The translations under genes and the position numbers were made by a program. Under the pieces are notes generated by a model. That model was not told the DNA's origin. It made no database searches and saw nothing but the letters and a program-made list of their open reading frames with translations. Below, piece by piece: positions 31,388 through 42,627 of a stretch of DNA of 64,000 nt (positions are counted from its first letter, which is position 1; the number at the start of each line of letters is the position of its first letter). The stretch comes from Rhynchopus sp. YZ270_cl-10 (lineage: Eukaryota; Euglenozoa; Diplonemea; Diplonemida; Diplonemidae): positions 434,001 to 498,000 of the forward strand of contig OZ037894.1 of NCBI GenBank assembly GCA_964035575.1, given 5' to 3'.

Positions 31388-32451
31388 AGAGGAGAAGAAG
31401 AAGAATATCGTATAGGGCAAACATATTGCTTTTTTACCCTCCGGAAGATTTTTTTTAAAGTGTGGAAGTAGATCGGCGTATTCCTGGATATACCGTTTTT
31501 TTTATATATTTTTTTGCAGTGTGTATGTCATGCACACAGCGATCCTATCAACGATTTTTTTTTTTTATTTTTAACCAACTTTTTTTAAGGGAGAGTACAT
31601 TGTGGGAACATAATACCATTCCTTTTTAGTCTGGAAAGGAAAAATGGATTTTTTTTTTATATTATTGTACCCGTACTCTTTTGGGGGCGATGTCGTTTAT
31701 TTTTTTTTCCCCTTGGGGGTTTATGAAAAAACCCTCAGTTATTTGTTGATGGAAAAAATTCAACAACAAAAACATGCGTCTCAGAATATGTAAGAATCCT
31801 TTTGAGAAGGATATCACAAAAAGGAGAGAGATGCTTAGAGTCTTTTATTTGGGGATAATGTATTTCAATAAAGCTAGCGGGGGTTTTTTTTGGGGGACAA
31901 TATACTAGGTAGTCCCTCGCTAAAACAACAACGTTTTTTTGAAAGAAAATATGACAAAAAAAAAAGCGCATCAAAATTAGGGATGGCGAATTCTTTTAAA
32001 AAAAAATGCCTAGTGCCACGAGTGATCTTGTGCGGAATTACTATGCAAAGGGGGATGAGTTACATTTAACATTATTTTGTTTTTTAAAAAAGCATCGATA
32101 CAACAAAAAACTTAGAAGAAAAAGTGGAGTTCATCCTCGGGTGTCTACACTAATACAACCAAGTTTTCAAAAAATATAGAAAAAAAAAAACCACGTTATT
32201 TATGATCAACATCAAGCGTCTACCTTTTTTTTGCCATGTCTCTTGTGCAAAAAAAGTAAGACGAAAAAAATGGGGGGCAAAAAAAAATTCCCCCCGAACC
32301 CACAAAACAAACGAAACCGAAACAACGAAAAAAAAAAGACTGCATTTTTTTTTGTTCTCTCCCTCCCCTCCCATTCTTTTTGCTCCCTTCACACTACCCA
32401 ACACACAGTACCCCTCCCTTCAAAACCCCCCTTTTTTAAAAAACACAAAAA
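31388..32451. other. gene-free T/A-rich spacer
   Basis: No gene is seen. A family F repeat (TTCATCCTCGGGTGTCTACA) lies at about 32122-32170. A pyrimidine tract ending ACACACAG at 32408 may be the acceptor for the next gene. Confidence 0.5.
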
Positions 32452-35400
32452 ATGGACAGTTGGATGGCACCAACGTATTCTCTGGCCCATCCCAGCTCAT
32501 ATGCGGGATTAGGAGAGGAAGAAGAAGAAGAAGAAGAGGAGGAAGAAGAGGAAGAGGAGGAAGAAGAAGAGGAGGAGGAGGAAGAGGAGGAGGAGGAAGA
32601 AGCCCCGGTAACAGGCCAGGCCTTGTTGGATGTGAGGGATGAGGAGGTGGCGCTGAACCGTACTGTTCCTGTACATAAATCTAGGTCAGCCCCAGCGGGG
32701 ACAACAACAACAACAACAACCACCACTGAAACCCGCACCGTCTCCAGCCCTGCAGTAGCTTCGAATACTACAACACCTCGTAGCCATGCACCTTCTTCTA
32801 CAAGACATAAAAGAAAAGGGGGCAAATCCCTCGAAGTTACTTTCAAAACCAATGTAAATGCGAAGGCAGGCAAATCGGTTACAGTACGGATACACGAGAA
32901 CAGTGCCTCAGACGATGTCTTTGCAGACCTACGCGAAGCGTTAGAACTCCCCGATGCTACAATCATACTAACAGACATCGATGGGAAGGTCGTCACCTCA
33001 CCAGATTGGGAGATGGCATCCCGGGAAGACACATTGTTCTATTCCACTCATGAGCCCCCTGAATCGATTTATATTGTGTCAGACGAAGCACCAACACTAA
33101 CCGGGGAATACCTCAAGCAGGAGCCCACCAATGAAAACTCTCTTCCAGTGTGGACCTCAACGGACGCTACGGTGGCGTCGACTGCGGGGGGTAATTGGAT
33201 TGTTTCGTCTCCAAATGCGGTGTTGTGCTTGCTCTCACATAACCCCCATTTTGGTGTCATGCCGGATTCATTAAAACCAAATTCCACTGCTGTTAAAGGG
33301 GCTGCATTGTGGTCTGTTTCTTCTGGCAACCTAGGCTCTTCTCATGCAGCGAAGAACACAAGAATCAGCCGGGATGCGACGAAATGGAAAGGATGGAAAA
33401 AGGAATCTCAGGTCAAAACCCGTGGAATCGCTCAAGGTTATGCTTCTGCCTTTGGAAACAAACCTGCCAAAGCACTGCCAGAACTTTCCAAAGGAGGGTC
33501 TAGACGGACCGCTGCACTCCGACATGCTACTACCCTTCCCAAACACCAACAATATTTTCCTGAACAAATCGAACACAGCGCCGCAGTTTCCATCGAAAAA
33601 AGCGCCAAACTCCTGGTCTTCGGAGGCCAAAAAGGTGCTGCCCAAGAGAACGAACTCTACCAACTCCTTCCATCCTCTCTCGAATGGCGCCGCCGGGAGG
33701 GGAAAGGAACGCTACCTTGGGGCCGCCATGGGCACACCCTCTCTAACATCGGGAAACACATCTTTCTGATTGGTGGGGTGGGTACCGGAGGGGTAGGGCA
33801 GTCGCCTACGGACGACCCTTCTGCTGTAGAAATTGAAGTAGCTGATATAGCGCCAGGTGTTGCGAGCCCAGCAGGTAATAGACAGCTTTACTCTGAGGAG
33901 GATGTGTGGGGGACCGTGGCGAAAGCAGCGCAGATGGACACAGAGGAGACCCGCCTTGCTACAGAGCTGCGAACACAAATGGGACGACCTGCAGGGCGGA
34001 GAGTGCGCAATGCAGGCTTTGTACGCCATCTCTACAGAATGGATACCAAAACCGGGGTGTGGTCGTTGGTGCTCACGGATATGTCGGTTTTTGTTGTGCA
34101 CCACGCGGCAGCAGCGGTTGGACACGAAATTTTCCTCTTCGGTGGCGTAGGCCTCGACAGAAAATGCACCAACGCAATGAAAGTGCTTGACACAGGAGTG
34201 CGGTGTTATTATTGTAAGTCTCAGGCGCATGCGTTGGTTCCATTAGAGACACGGCGTGTTGTTTTTGGAGGCAAAACAAAGGTGTTTACGTTCAATCAGT
34301 TGTTTGATAAATATGGCGACGAAAAGGCGAATATGCTATGGGAAGCAGGCACTCCAGAGCCGGTCCCGCAGAGTCTTGCTGACACCAGGCCGCCGAAGAA
34401 TGCACCGTGTGCGTGGGTCTGTGGGGAGCATCTCCGCGAGGAGCATGGTAGTGTCTCCTTTGCGCAACGGAGTGGGCGGTTTCATTGGCGCAGTGTGGTG
34501 GGCAGTGGGGAGGCACCTGCTCCGCGGTATTTGCACACAATGGAGAGGTTTAACAATGAGTTGCTTGTCTTCGGCGGGCTAGGCGGGGTAGATGACGGCA
34601 ACGATCCAGAAGAAAAATTTCTCCCAGCAGACACCTACAGCTTCTGCCTCGCAACACACACCTGGAGCAAGATTGAAACAAACAACGGACCGACCCCACG
34701 CTTTGGCCATGCTACCTGCATAGCAGGGGCACACATGATTGTTACCGGCGGTTGCATAGGACAGCTACGTGGCAGTGTCTCGGGGTACATCAGCAATGAC
34801 ATCTGGTCACTCAATTTGTACACACAGACCTGGCGAAAGCTGAGTGCCCGAGGAGTACCACGTCTCCGCAACCACGTTGTCTCTGTCATGCCCAAGGTTG
34901 ATGGGGTTGACACTGATGGCCCCGTTCTCGTTCTCTTTGGTGGTCTGTTTCAGGAGCATGATTCGTGGTTTGTTGGCGACGATGTTCTTGCAGGCGATGA
35001 AGACACCGAGTTTTATTACAACGCTATCCCCGAGTCGGAGGCGGAGTTTGCAAACGACCCTCCCCTTGGCCCTGTTGTGAAGGGTTCGCAAGGATGGTAC
35101 GCCCCATTCCACCCGAAGATGTGCGAGAAAAAGCTGCTTCAGACGAACCCAGATTCGGTAGGCCCCCCCGGGGTGGGGCCAGGGCACTTCAAAAGGGATG
35201 AGTCTGCGAACCACCGCTGGCTCGGACCGCTTACTGTGAACCTAGCGTTGTCGACAGAGAAGGGGAGAGGGTTTGACCGAAGGGTGGTCGAGGTGTGCAG
35301 CAGTAAGATAGATTCTTCTGGAACGGTGGGGACATTTCTTGGAGGAGAGCACGGCAATGTTTGTCTTGAAGACACGCCTTCTCAGGCCCGCCGTGAACGT

Positions 35401-37296
35401 GGTGTTGTCGAACCGGCTCATTTCTTCAACGGAAACGAGGAGCAGCGTACCGTCATCCTTGAACACCTTACAACGAACTACACCTGGGTCATTCCATTAG
35501 AGCCCATCGCAAAGGCACCTTCACAGCAACCCAAGGAAACTGTTGTGCCACCAACACTCGAAAAGCGCATTGAACGTCTCTACGGGCAAAAGAAGAAAAC
35601 CGAAGCCCATGTGCACCGCCTCAGGGAACTGCTCTTGAAGGACAGCATTGCGAACAGTGAGGCAAAGATTTTCCCAAAGATGCAGTTTGTCGAGGACTTT
35701 GACGACATGGTGGATCAGTTTCAGGTTTCTGTAGTGGCCTTGGCGGAGGTGCCTCAGCATAAGAAGTTGAGTGGTGCGCCTGTAGACGAGCTGAAGCGGC
35801 TTGCAGATGAAACCAGAGTCATAGGGGGTAAGCTCAAACAAGCCTCGGAGCTCGCCCTTCGTCGCGCCACGGAGACCGAAAACGATGGTGCCCCGCCACG
35901 TCCTCTGCAACTCTGGGCGGTCCAGGAGCACATCAAAAACTGTGGCATAGCCCTCTCTGCGTTTATCGCATTTGCTAAAGTGGAGGTTCCTAATATACCC
36001 GATTTTGGAGAATATCGTGCGAAAATTAAATCGGCGAGAACCGAATTGGCGAATTGCAGAACAAAAATTGCGACTCTTGCTCAACGTGACGACAAAACCG
36101 TTGAAGCTTGGTACGAAAAAATGCAAAATGTTGTCAAAGACCGCAAAGAGAAGGGGAAGGCGCTGTGGGCGAAGATGCTGCGCGAGGAGCAGGCGAAGGT
36201 GGTGAAGGACTTCAAAACGGTAAAGGAACGCAACGCAAAGGCGGTGGAGACAATGCAGAAGGAGGCTGAGGTGCGGAGAAACGAGCTTGCCAAGCATCTT
36301 GTCCACGGCCTCTTTATGTCGCGCTTCATCGAGAAGAACAACCTCAAAGGCGCGACCTCCGAAGCAGTCACCACCGTCACCAAAAAAAAATCTGCCCTGG
36401 CCAAAATTTTCGTCAAATCGCATTTCCCTGAATGCAGCGGTCTGTACACTAAGACCACCGCCTCCTCCAAGCAGTCCCCATACGCACAGCAAAAAAAACG
36501 CGTAATCTGGCAGCACGAAGACGGGAAATACTTCATCGCAAGAGCACCAGGACAGCGCTGGGCAATCGGCAGGGACGGTCACTCCCCTGTTCACGTCACA
36601 GAAGAGAAGGCGGTGGGGTTGCCTGTGAAGTACCCATGGTGTACTGGGAAGACCAACGATGCTGGGGTGTTGGAGTGGGTCGCAGACGATGCTGTGGAGG
36701 TGCGGCAGCTGGTGAAGGACCGACCCGCGCAGAAGAAGGCTGCCACCCCACAGCGACGCGAGGTGTCCATGTCCCCGCCGCCTCCACCCCCGCCCCCAAG
36801 GGAGTGGGTGTACCCGCATTCGATAGGCGACCTCATCGTCGCCACCCGAGAGATCGTCTTCGCCAACGGAGGCAGGGTGGCGCCAGGCGACCTCGGTGAG
36901 GTGACCAGCGTGCCAGGGTACGCAGAGGACTCTCCTTGTCAGGTCAAAATCAGTGGGTTTTTGTTTTCAGCTCAGGCGGATGACATCACGGCGTACGCAG
37001 AGCCTGGGTTTGCACAGCACATCCCGGAGGCTACTGGAGGTCAGCAGGTGACACAGCCGCATCCTTTGACTGTGAGTGGTGGGAGTACAAGACAACCCCG
37101 CTCTCGCTCTGCAGGTCCAGTGGCAGTGACAGCAGCAGCCTCCAGCCGTGCAGGCTCCAGCACCAGGATGCCTGGAGAAGCAGGAGGGGGGCAAAGTGCA
37201 GCAGGGGCTGTCCGTGCAAAGCAGCGCTCCAAACTGACCCCAGGGCAAATGGAGATCCAGCGGGCACGGAAGGCGAATACCAGAGGGGTGTCGTAG
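32452..37296 (+). CDS. giant kelch-repeat protein with coiled coil
   Basis: The protein has 1614 residues. Near the N terminus is an uninterrupted poly-Glu tract (about 22-50), then a Thr-rich linker and a possible ubiquitin-like fold (about 127-203; VTVRIHENSASDDVFADL). Residues about 377-850 hold a kelch beta-propeller with paired-Gly blades: LLVFGGQKG, IFLIGGVG, IFLFGGVG, RRVVFGGK, LLVFGGLGG, MIVTGGCIG and LVLFGGL. About 1027-1293 is Lys/Glu/Ala-rich and likely coiled coil (KTVKERNAKAVETMQKEAEV). A proline stretch (PPPPPPPP) precedes an SH3-like segment (about 1447-1517) and a basic tail. Such a layout suggests a scaffold or cytoskeletal protein; no enzyme motif is seen. The ATG follows an ACACAG acceptor by 43 nt. 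The frame is intact. Confidence 0.85.
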   Translation: MDSWMAPTYSLAHPSSYAGLGEEEEEEEEEEEEEEEEEEEEEEEEEEEEEAPVTGQALLDVRDEEVALNRTVPVHKSRSAPAGTTTTTTTTTETRTVSSPAVASNTTTPRSHAPSSTRHKRKGGKSLEVTFKTNVNAKAGKSVTVRIHENSASDDVFADLREALELPDATIILTDIDGKVVTSPDWEMASREDTLFYSTHEPPESIYIVSDEAPTLTGEYLKQEPTNENSLPVWTSTDATVASTAGGNWIVSSPNAVLCLLSHNPHFGVMPDSLKPNSTAVKGAALWSVSSGNLGSSHAAKNTRISRDATKWKGWKKESQVKTRGIAQGYASAFGNKPAKALPELSKGGSRRTAALRHATTLPKHQQYFPEQIEHSAAVSIEKSAKLLVFGGQKGAAQENELYQLLPSSLEWRRREGKGTLPWGRHGHTLSNIGKHIFLIGGVGTGGVGQSPTDDPSAVEIEVADIAPGVASPAGNRQLYSEEDVWGTVAKAAQMDTEETRLATELRTQMGRPAGRRVRNAGFVRHLYRMDTKTGVWSLVLTDMSVFVVHHAAAAVGHEIFLFGGVGLDRKCTNAMKVLDTGVRCYYCKSQAHALVPLETRRVVFGGKTKVFTFNQLFDKYGDEKANMLWEAGTPEPVPQSLADTRPPKNAPCAWVCGEHLREEHGSVSFAQRSGRFHWRSVVGSGEAPAPRYLHTMERFNNELLVFGGLGGVDDGNDPEEKFLPADTYSFCLATHTWSKIETNNGPTPRFGHATCIAGAHMIVTGGCIGQLRGSVSGYISNDIWSLNLYTQTWRKLSARGVPRLRNHVVSVMPKVDGVDTDGPVLVLFGGLFQEHDSWFVGDDVLAGDEDTEFYYNAIPESEAEFANDPPLGPVVKGSQGWYAPFHPKMCEKKLLQTNPDSVGPPGVGPGHFKRDESANHRWLGPLTVNLALSTEKGRGFDRRVVEVCSSKIDSSGTVGTFLGGEHGNVCLEDTPSQARRERGVVEPAHFFNGNEEQRTVILEHLTTNYTWVIPLEPIAKAPSQQPKETVVPPTLEKRIERLYGQKKKTEAHVHRLRELLLKDSIANSEAKIFPKMQFVEDFDDMVDQFQVSVVALAEVPQHKKLSGAPVDELKRLADETRVIGGKLKQASELALRRATETENDGAPPRPLQLWAVQEHIKNCGIALSAFIAFAKVEVPNIPDFGEYRAKIKSARTELANCRTKIATLAQRDDKTVEAWYEKMQNVVKDRKEKGKALWAKMLREEQAKVVKDFKTVKERNAKAVETMQKEAEVRRNELAKHLVHGLFMSRFIEKNNLKGATSEAVTTVTKKKSALAKIFVKSHFPECSGLYTKTTASSKQSPYAQQKKRVIWQHEDGKYFIARAPGQRWAIGRDGHSPVHVTEEKAVGLPVKYPWCTGKTNDAGVLEWVADDAVEVRQLVKDRPAQKKAATPQRREVSMSPPPPPPPPREWVYPHSIGDLIVATREIVFANGGRVAPGDLGEVTSVPGYAEDSPCQVKISGFLFSAQADDITAYAEPGFAQHIPEATGGQQVTQPHPLTVSGGSTRQPRSRSAGPVAVTAAASSRAGSSTRMPGEAGGGQSAAGAVRAKQRSKLTPGQMEIQRARKANTRGVS

Positions 37297-38113
37297 GAAA
37301 GATACTTTAGTCTTTTAGACCTTTTTTTGTCAAGGATGATGAGAGAATGTTTCAATTTTTTGTTGTGGAAAAATGATAAATAGTGTAGAGTTAGAGAGAA
37401 ATGGGTGTGAGGGTGAGGGGGTACGTAGAGTTTATTTTTAGTATTTTTCTTCTTTTTTGTAAACGTGTAAGAGTGTGTAAGCGATACAATACATCTTCAA
37501 AGTTCTTTTGTTTGTTTGTAGGTGACGTAAGCATGAGGAGGCTTAGGTTCATCTCATAAACTTTCCCAACCAGTGCCTGCGTCCGCCGATGAACGGTGAG
37601 GTGTTTGCACTTTTCAAACCCTTCTTTCCCTCCCCCCTGTTACCTTCGCTTTGGAAGACGGGTGAGAGGCTCCGTTAGTCTCTCAGTGGGCTCCCCCCTT
37701 TTGTATCTGTTTGCACATGCCAAGTCCCTTTTCTCTGCAAAGTGACTATGCACACAAGACTCAGGTCATCTTACCAACTTTTCTTTTTTTTCTTTTTAGA
37801 ACGCAATCCACCATTTCTCTTATTTTTTAAAGCAAAGTTGTGCAAGCCTTGTGGGACTTGTTCATCTTCGCGATATTTTTTTTCTTTGTGTTTTTTTTAA
37901 CTGTGAACTACCCTTTTTTGTTTTTAGAGAATTTAGCCGCCCTTGCTGCTATAGTATTTAAAAAAAAAACCTATCCAGGAAAATACCAAACCAACGCTGC
38001 CTTCTCTTTTCCCTTTTATTTTAACCTCACGTCTACACGACAACAAAAAAAAACACCACCCAGAAAAACCTTTGTCTCCCTTTTTCCCTTTTGAAAAGAC
38101 AAAAAAAAAGCAA
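37297..38113. other. spacer with tandem dispersed repeats
   Basis: No gene is seen. A family A repeat (37521-37565) is followed directly by a family B repeat (37573-37615), and a second family A copy lies at about 37740-37790. CACCACCCAG at 38063 and TTTTGAAAAG at 38098 are possible acceptors for the next gene. Confidence 0.5.
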
Positions 38114-39076
38114 ATGTCATTAGAACAATGGTTTTTCTCACCGGCAGCGTTCGGGAAGGTGTACACCCATGCACATAACTACCCATCGCAGTCGGTGTCG
38201 GGGCTTTTGATAGGCAAGGTTGTGAACGTGGGGGCGGAGAAGCAGATGCTTGTGGAGGACGTGCTGCCTCTGTTTCACACATACGTGCAGCTCTCGCCCA
38301 TGCTCAAGGTTGGGATTGCGCATGCAAAAGAATGGGCAAAAGATCGGGGGTTGGTCCTGGTATGCTTTATTCCTGTCTCCTCGATTTGTCAGCAACAGCA
38401 AATATCATAATAATCACACATCTTTTTCATTCCCAGGTCGGTTACTACTCAGCACCCGCCAACCTCACCGACCGTCCCGCGTTGACCCCTTTCGCTGAGA
38501 AAGCCGTGAAATTGTATGCTCCCAAAACACATCCCAAAAACCCCCCTTTTTCTTGTGTCCTTTCTAATGGGTCATTTGAATTTGTTGTTCGGCAACCCTA
38601 TCCCCCCATTCGCTTTCCAGGATATCAGAGGGAAACTCGTTCCCAAGCCTAGCGCTTTCGATTATCAACTCGAAGTTGACACCTACGTGTGAAGAAGTGC
38701 CGTTCAAGGTATGCCCCAGTACTGCGAGAAGCCTCAATGTGAGATTGCGCAATGTAAGGTGCACAGCGAGAAAAAGCTTTTGTCCGTCTTATCCACAACC
38801 CTTTTTAAAAAAAACACCCCTTTTCAGTTTTTCAACTCAACTGATTTGAAGTCTGGCCGCACTGCGGAGTCTGGATGCTGCAAGTTCGGATACCTTGAAG
38901 GTGGTGAGGTGCCTGCCGTGCTCCCCGACCAGGAATCTGTCCACGAGCGTGTCCGTACCATTCTCGCATCCGGCGCGTGCCTTGTCGATTTCGAAGCGCA
39001 TCTTGACGATCCTAACCTTGATTTCACTAACCCATCTTTGACACAAAGCCTGAATTCTGGCATTGTCCCACAATAG
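38114..39076 (+). CDS. EMC8: ER membrane complex subunit 8/9 (EMC8/9)
   Basis: Four exons (38114-38359, 38437-38513, 38621-38708, 38828-39076) join in frame to 219 residues. The N-terminal MPN-like fold (FGKVYTHAHNYPSQSVSGLL) and AHAKEWAKDRGLVLVGYYSA match the EMC8/EMC9 family. The C-terminal signature LVDFEAHLDDPNLDFTNPSL is diagnostic. No JAMM metalloprotease motif is present, as usual for this family. The protein is a cytosolic-side subunit of the ER membrane complex, which inserts tail-anchored and multipass proteins. Introns of 77, 107 and 119 nt have GTATGC donors and CCAG/TCAG acceptors. Without splicing the frame breaks three times, so the exon structure is well supported by homology. 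EMC8 and EMC9 are paralogues only in vertebrates; one gene is expected here. Confidence 0.92.
38360..38827 (+). other. three cis-spliced introns of the EMC8/9 gene
   Basis: The introns are 38360-38436, 38514-38620 and 38709-38827. Donors are CTG|GTATGC, ATT|GTATGC and AAG|GTATGC; acceptors are TTCCCAG|G, TTTCCAG|G and TTTTCAG|T. Phases are 0, 2 and 0. They set the local splice consensus used elsewhere in this annotation. Confidence 0.9.
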
Positions 39077-40023
39077 AGGGGATATCACGATCTGGGGGTG
39101 AGGTGTATGTGTATGTGTGTGGATTGGATGAGACGAGAGAGCGAACAGAATGAAGTGCTTGCGGGCAACTCTTCTGCGAAATAAACCGGGGATTAAAAAT
39201 AGGGGGGAAATATCGGGAAAAAAGGGGGGTGAAAGTGTTGTGTATTGGATGTGTGTGTGTTTTTTTTTGTGAGCCTCAAAGAAAGTATCCTCCATCTAGC
39301 CTTCTTGACCTAGCTGAACTGTTGGGGGGAAACGAAAAAAAAGTATGAGGATGGTGTGGGGGAACACAGGGGGGGGGTGAGAGAGAGAGAGGTGCTTATT
39401 GGGAGAATGGATGGCACTGCTCGAATTACGCATTTCAAAAAAGAATTTCCCTTTTGTTGTGTGCAGCGGAGTCCTCTCCCCCTCAATAGCCTCGTCCCTA
39501 GCACAACGTTGTCCTCCCCCGCCCCCCGAGTCTCTCATTTGTTAACCATTTAACCGGATTTTTTGCCTTTTAAAAAAAACCAAACGAAACCGGAGCTAGA
39601 CATGGTGTTTCTCCCCTTACCTCCTTCTTCTCCTTTCTCGCCCATACCCCCACAGTTCAACGCAAAATAAAGAGATTTCCTATATTTTTTTTTTATTCCC
39701 AAACTAGAGAAATAGTATTACCGGGTACCGCCAAATCATCCCTCTAACAGGAAGATTCAATCAACGAACCAATTTGGGAATCTTTTGCAGGTACACACTC
39801 CACACTCCTTCCGCCAATAAACGGTTTTTTTAAAAATAGGATGAAGAACACCCCATTCCGAAGAGGAATTGCAGCCATCCCCTTGTCTTCACACCCCCCC
39901 CTTCCCCCTTCCGCCTTCATCGCCATTACCCCTTTCCTACCCTCTCTCCGTATACTATTCCCAATCCCCCCCTCAAAACCAAAGGCTATCAAACACATAT
40001 CTCAAAAAAAATACCCCTTTTAA
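39077..40023. other. gene-free spacer and leader
   Basis: No gene or repeat family is recognised. The 130 nt before 40024 are very pyrimidine-rich, with CCAAAG ending at 39984 as a possible acceptor. Confidence 0.45.
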
Positions 40024-41659
40024 GATGACCGCATACTACCGTACGCTGCACCCAGAGGTGCGCACTGCTGATCCGATGGAGGCGGAGCAGGTGGTGAAGT
40101 GGAAGAAGGCGAGGGCGGAGTTGGAGATCACCGACGCGCTTGGGTGTGGCAACTCCGCTGCCGCGCTGAGGAGCATCATGAAGACGGACTACTTGGATGT
40201 GGAGGACCTCAACGAGCTGACCATGGAGCGCTTTTTTGCTGCACACCGTGTCTTCGCTGGGGACAGTGCGGACGGTATTGGCGGTCTGTCGATCCGCTTC
40301 ACAGTGCAGTACAACCTCTTTGCAGGCACCGTCAACGCGCTCGGCAACGACAAACAACGCACCCAACTTCGCGAAATCTTCAAGGCAGGCGAGCTCGGCT
40401 CCTTCCTCCTCACAGAGAAGGCTGCGGGTGTGCTCTCCGGACTCATCGTCAAAACCACTGCAACCTTCGTAGATGGGCCTGAACCCGGATTCCTCATCCA
40501 CTCCCCTGATGAAGACGCGAAAAAGGTCTGGATCTCCCAGGGTCTCGAGTGCGAGCACGGCGTTGTCATCGCGAATTTGATTCTCAAGGGGAAAGATTTG
40601 GGCCCGCATGGGTTCCTTATCAACATGAAGGACCAGGCGGATGAGGAGAGTGGGCGGATTGTGAAGGTGGATATGGGGGAGAAAACCGCGTTCAACTCGC
40701 TGGACAACGCAGACATTTCGTTTAACCAGTTTTTTACTCCGTTGGACACACTTCTTGCGAAACACTCTGTGGTGACCCCGGCAGGGGAGTATTTGGACCC
40801 CTCCACCGGCAAGGAAAAGGTCGACAAACTCTCCTTCGTCACCATCGCACAGCGCCTCCTCTCTGGACGCATTGCGATTGCCGAGACATCCATCTCGTAC
40901 ATGGGGTACACCCTCTCTGCTACGAAGGACTATGCCGAGACCCGCAAGGTCTGGGTCGCAGGCGACAAACAGCAGACCCTTTCAACCCTCCCATACATCA
41001 AAGAAGTGTTTGACAGAAAGAGCGCGTTGGTTCGTGTTCATATGGCTTACCTGCGTGGGTTGGAACGTCGTTTTGCGGACAGCGTGAACGGTCCAGGAAA
41101 GAAGGATGGAGTTTCCAGGGATCTGCAAATGCACATTTCGATTGCAAAGGCGTCTGCAGTGGACTTTGCGACGCAAGGATTGTTGGATATTCGCACAAAG
41201 GTTGGATCGTACTCTTTGATGGCGGAGTCGCCGTTTGGGAGGACGAATGACATTGTGTACTGCATGAGGTTCGCAGAGGGGGACACCCACATTTTGCAGC
41301 AGAGTATTGTGCGTGATGCGATTAGGCCGTACCTCAAGAGCACCACGGCGTTTATGCTTCTCTTTGGCCGTGTCGTGCTCGGTGCTGTGCTGTGCACCTT
41401 CCGCATCGGTGGCAACCAAGGCAAACTCGACTACTTTGTGAACCAAAGCATCCTCTCCCTCCTCCTCTTCCTCCGCAGCAAAACCTCCGCCCTCGGCAAG
41501 CTCGGCGCCTGGTACGCTGCAGGCTCCCGCGTCTACAACTGCGCGAAAGCCTTCTCCTCGCAGAAAATCTACAACGCGCTCACCCGCGATACCTCGGTGT
41601 CCGCAGCAGACAGAGAAGTCTTCCTGGAGGCTGCAGTCAAGGAGGTTGCATCCCTCTGA
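40024..41659 (+). CDS. acyl-CoA oxidase/dehydrogenase-like flavoenzyme
   Basis: The protein has 545 residues. It matches the acyl-CoA oxidase layout: GELGSFLLTEKAAGVLSGL (flavin and substrate loop, as in the GCFALTE block of oxidases), TTATFVDGPEPGFLIHSPDE with WISQGLECEHGVVIANLILK, GPHGFLINMKD, then NADISFNQFFTPLDTLL and QRLLSGRIAIAETSISYMGY. The expected step is the first FAD-dependent desaturation of fatty acyl-CoA in peroxisomal beta-oxidation. It is shorter than typical acyl-CoA oxidases (about 650 or more). The C terminus (VKEVASL) is not a classical SKL signal and no N-terminal PTS2 is visible, so location is uncertain. ATG 40024 starts a good domain; 155 nt of upstream open frame are low-complexity leader. 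Confidence 0.85.
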
Positions 41660-41867
41660 GTTTTATAAAAAAAAGAAATTGCGGGGGAGGAGGGTTTTTT
41701 AAAGGTCGCCTTTTATTGGGAAAAGGGTGAGCTTTTTGTTGTACCGGTTTGAAATTTAGTGGATAATAAGTGGGTGTCTGCGACCATAGGGGAGGTTTTG
41801 TACTTTTTTTCTATTGATAGTAGAGGTACTTTGATTTTAAGTTTTCTTATTGTTAAGTTAAACCCTG
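41660..41867. other. short gene-free spacer
   Basis: Nothing beyond T- and G-rich tracts is seen. Confidence 0.4.
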
Positions 41868-42240
41868 GCTAGGGTATATAAAGGTTGGGCCAGTGGCTTC
41901 CTCATGTGAAGGGTGTTTGTACCTGGAGCATGAAACAGCGACCAACAGTCAGGCCAGAGCTTGCTCTGCCACACCTTGGGGTGACGGTGTGCTGCCTGTA
42001 AGGACGTCCATGTAAATCCCTTAAGAGAAAGGGTGAGGCCCCACTGTCGGTACAGCATGGGACGCCAAGAGAGAGATGTTGTGTTCCCCCTGCTCTCTTG
42101 TCTCGACAATCGTGCACTAAGCATTGGGTGCAGCGAACGGGAGTACCTGTAAGCTTCACAACTCTTCAACGGAAGGTGGGCCGCCGGCTGACGAGCGGTT
42201 GTGTACCGCCCCCGTTCACACTACGGTACGGGCAAGCCAT
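41868..42240 (+). mobile_element. LINE 3' UTR-related fragment
   Basis: The words GTCAGGCCAGAGC, CTCTGCCACACCTTGGGGTG and CGGTGTGCTGCCTGTAAG (41948-42005) match, in order, the sense strand of the 3' UTR of the minus-strand LINE at 21184-22212 (GTCAGGCCAGTGT, GCTGCCACACCCTGAG, GGTGTGCTGTCTGTAAA). It is more GC-rich than its surroundings, has no long open frame and ends in a possible hairpin (TGTACCGCCCCCG). It is either a truncated copy of a related LINE or a SINE that borrowed this tail. Confidence 0.55.
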
Positions 42241-42283
42241 TAGGTTTCCTTTTTACATCTTCTGTTGTTGGCCGCAGGGTACT

Positions 42284-42344
42284 TTGTGCTTTCATCCGGA
42301 TGGCTGGCATCGTGCGTGGGTCAGTCGGAGATGCCTGCATCAAC
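42284..42344 (+). repeat. dispersed repeat, family E
   Basis: The unit is TTGTGCTTTCATCCGGATGG, then CTGGCATCGTGCGTGGGTCA and GTCGGAGATGCCTGCATCAA. Other + strand copies lie at 42791-42850 and 58989-59050. The copies differ by only a few bases. Confidence 0.8.
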
Positions 42345-42627
42345 ATTTTTTTTTATTATTTTTTTCATTTTTTTTTTTGGTGGGAAGGAGAGTTCCGTCT
42401 CCTCGTGTGTGAGTGGGTGTGTGGGGGGGGGGAAGGAAATAATACCCTTTTTTTGTTTGGCTGTGTGTGTCTAAATCCTTTATTGAGTTTTGCACACATA
42501 TCTTGATATGTGCCCCCATTGAGAGGCGCAATTCGTCCTATTCAAAAAGGGATGCCTTTTTTGAGGCCTTTTTTTTTCAATGCCTGCGTCCGCCGGTACA
42601 GACTTTTTTTTTTTGATACTTTACTCA

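Noticed and set aside
35521-36819. 432-residue minus-strand open frame
   Set aside because: It is an antisense shadow of the kelch gene; composition follows the + strand codons and no family is seen.
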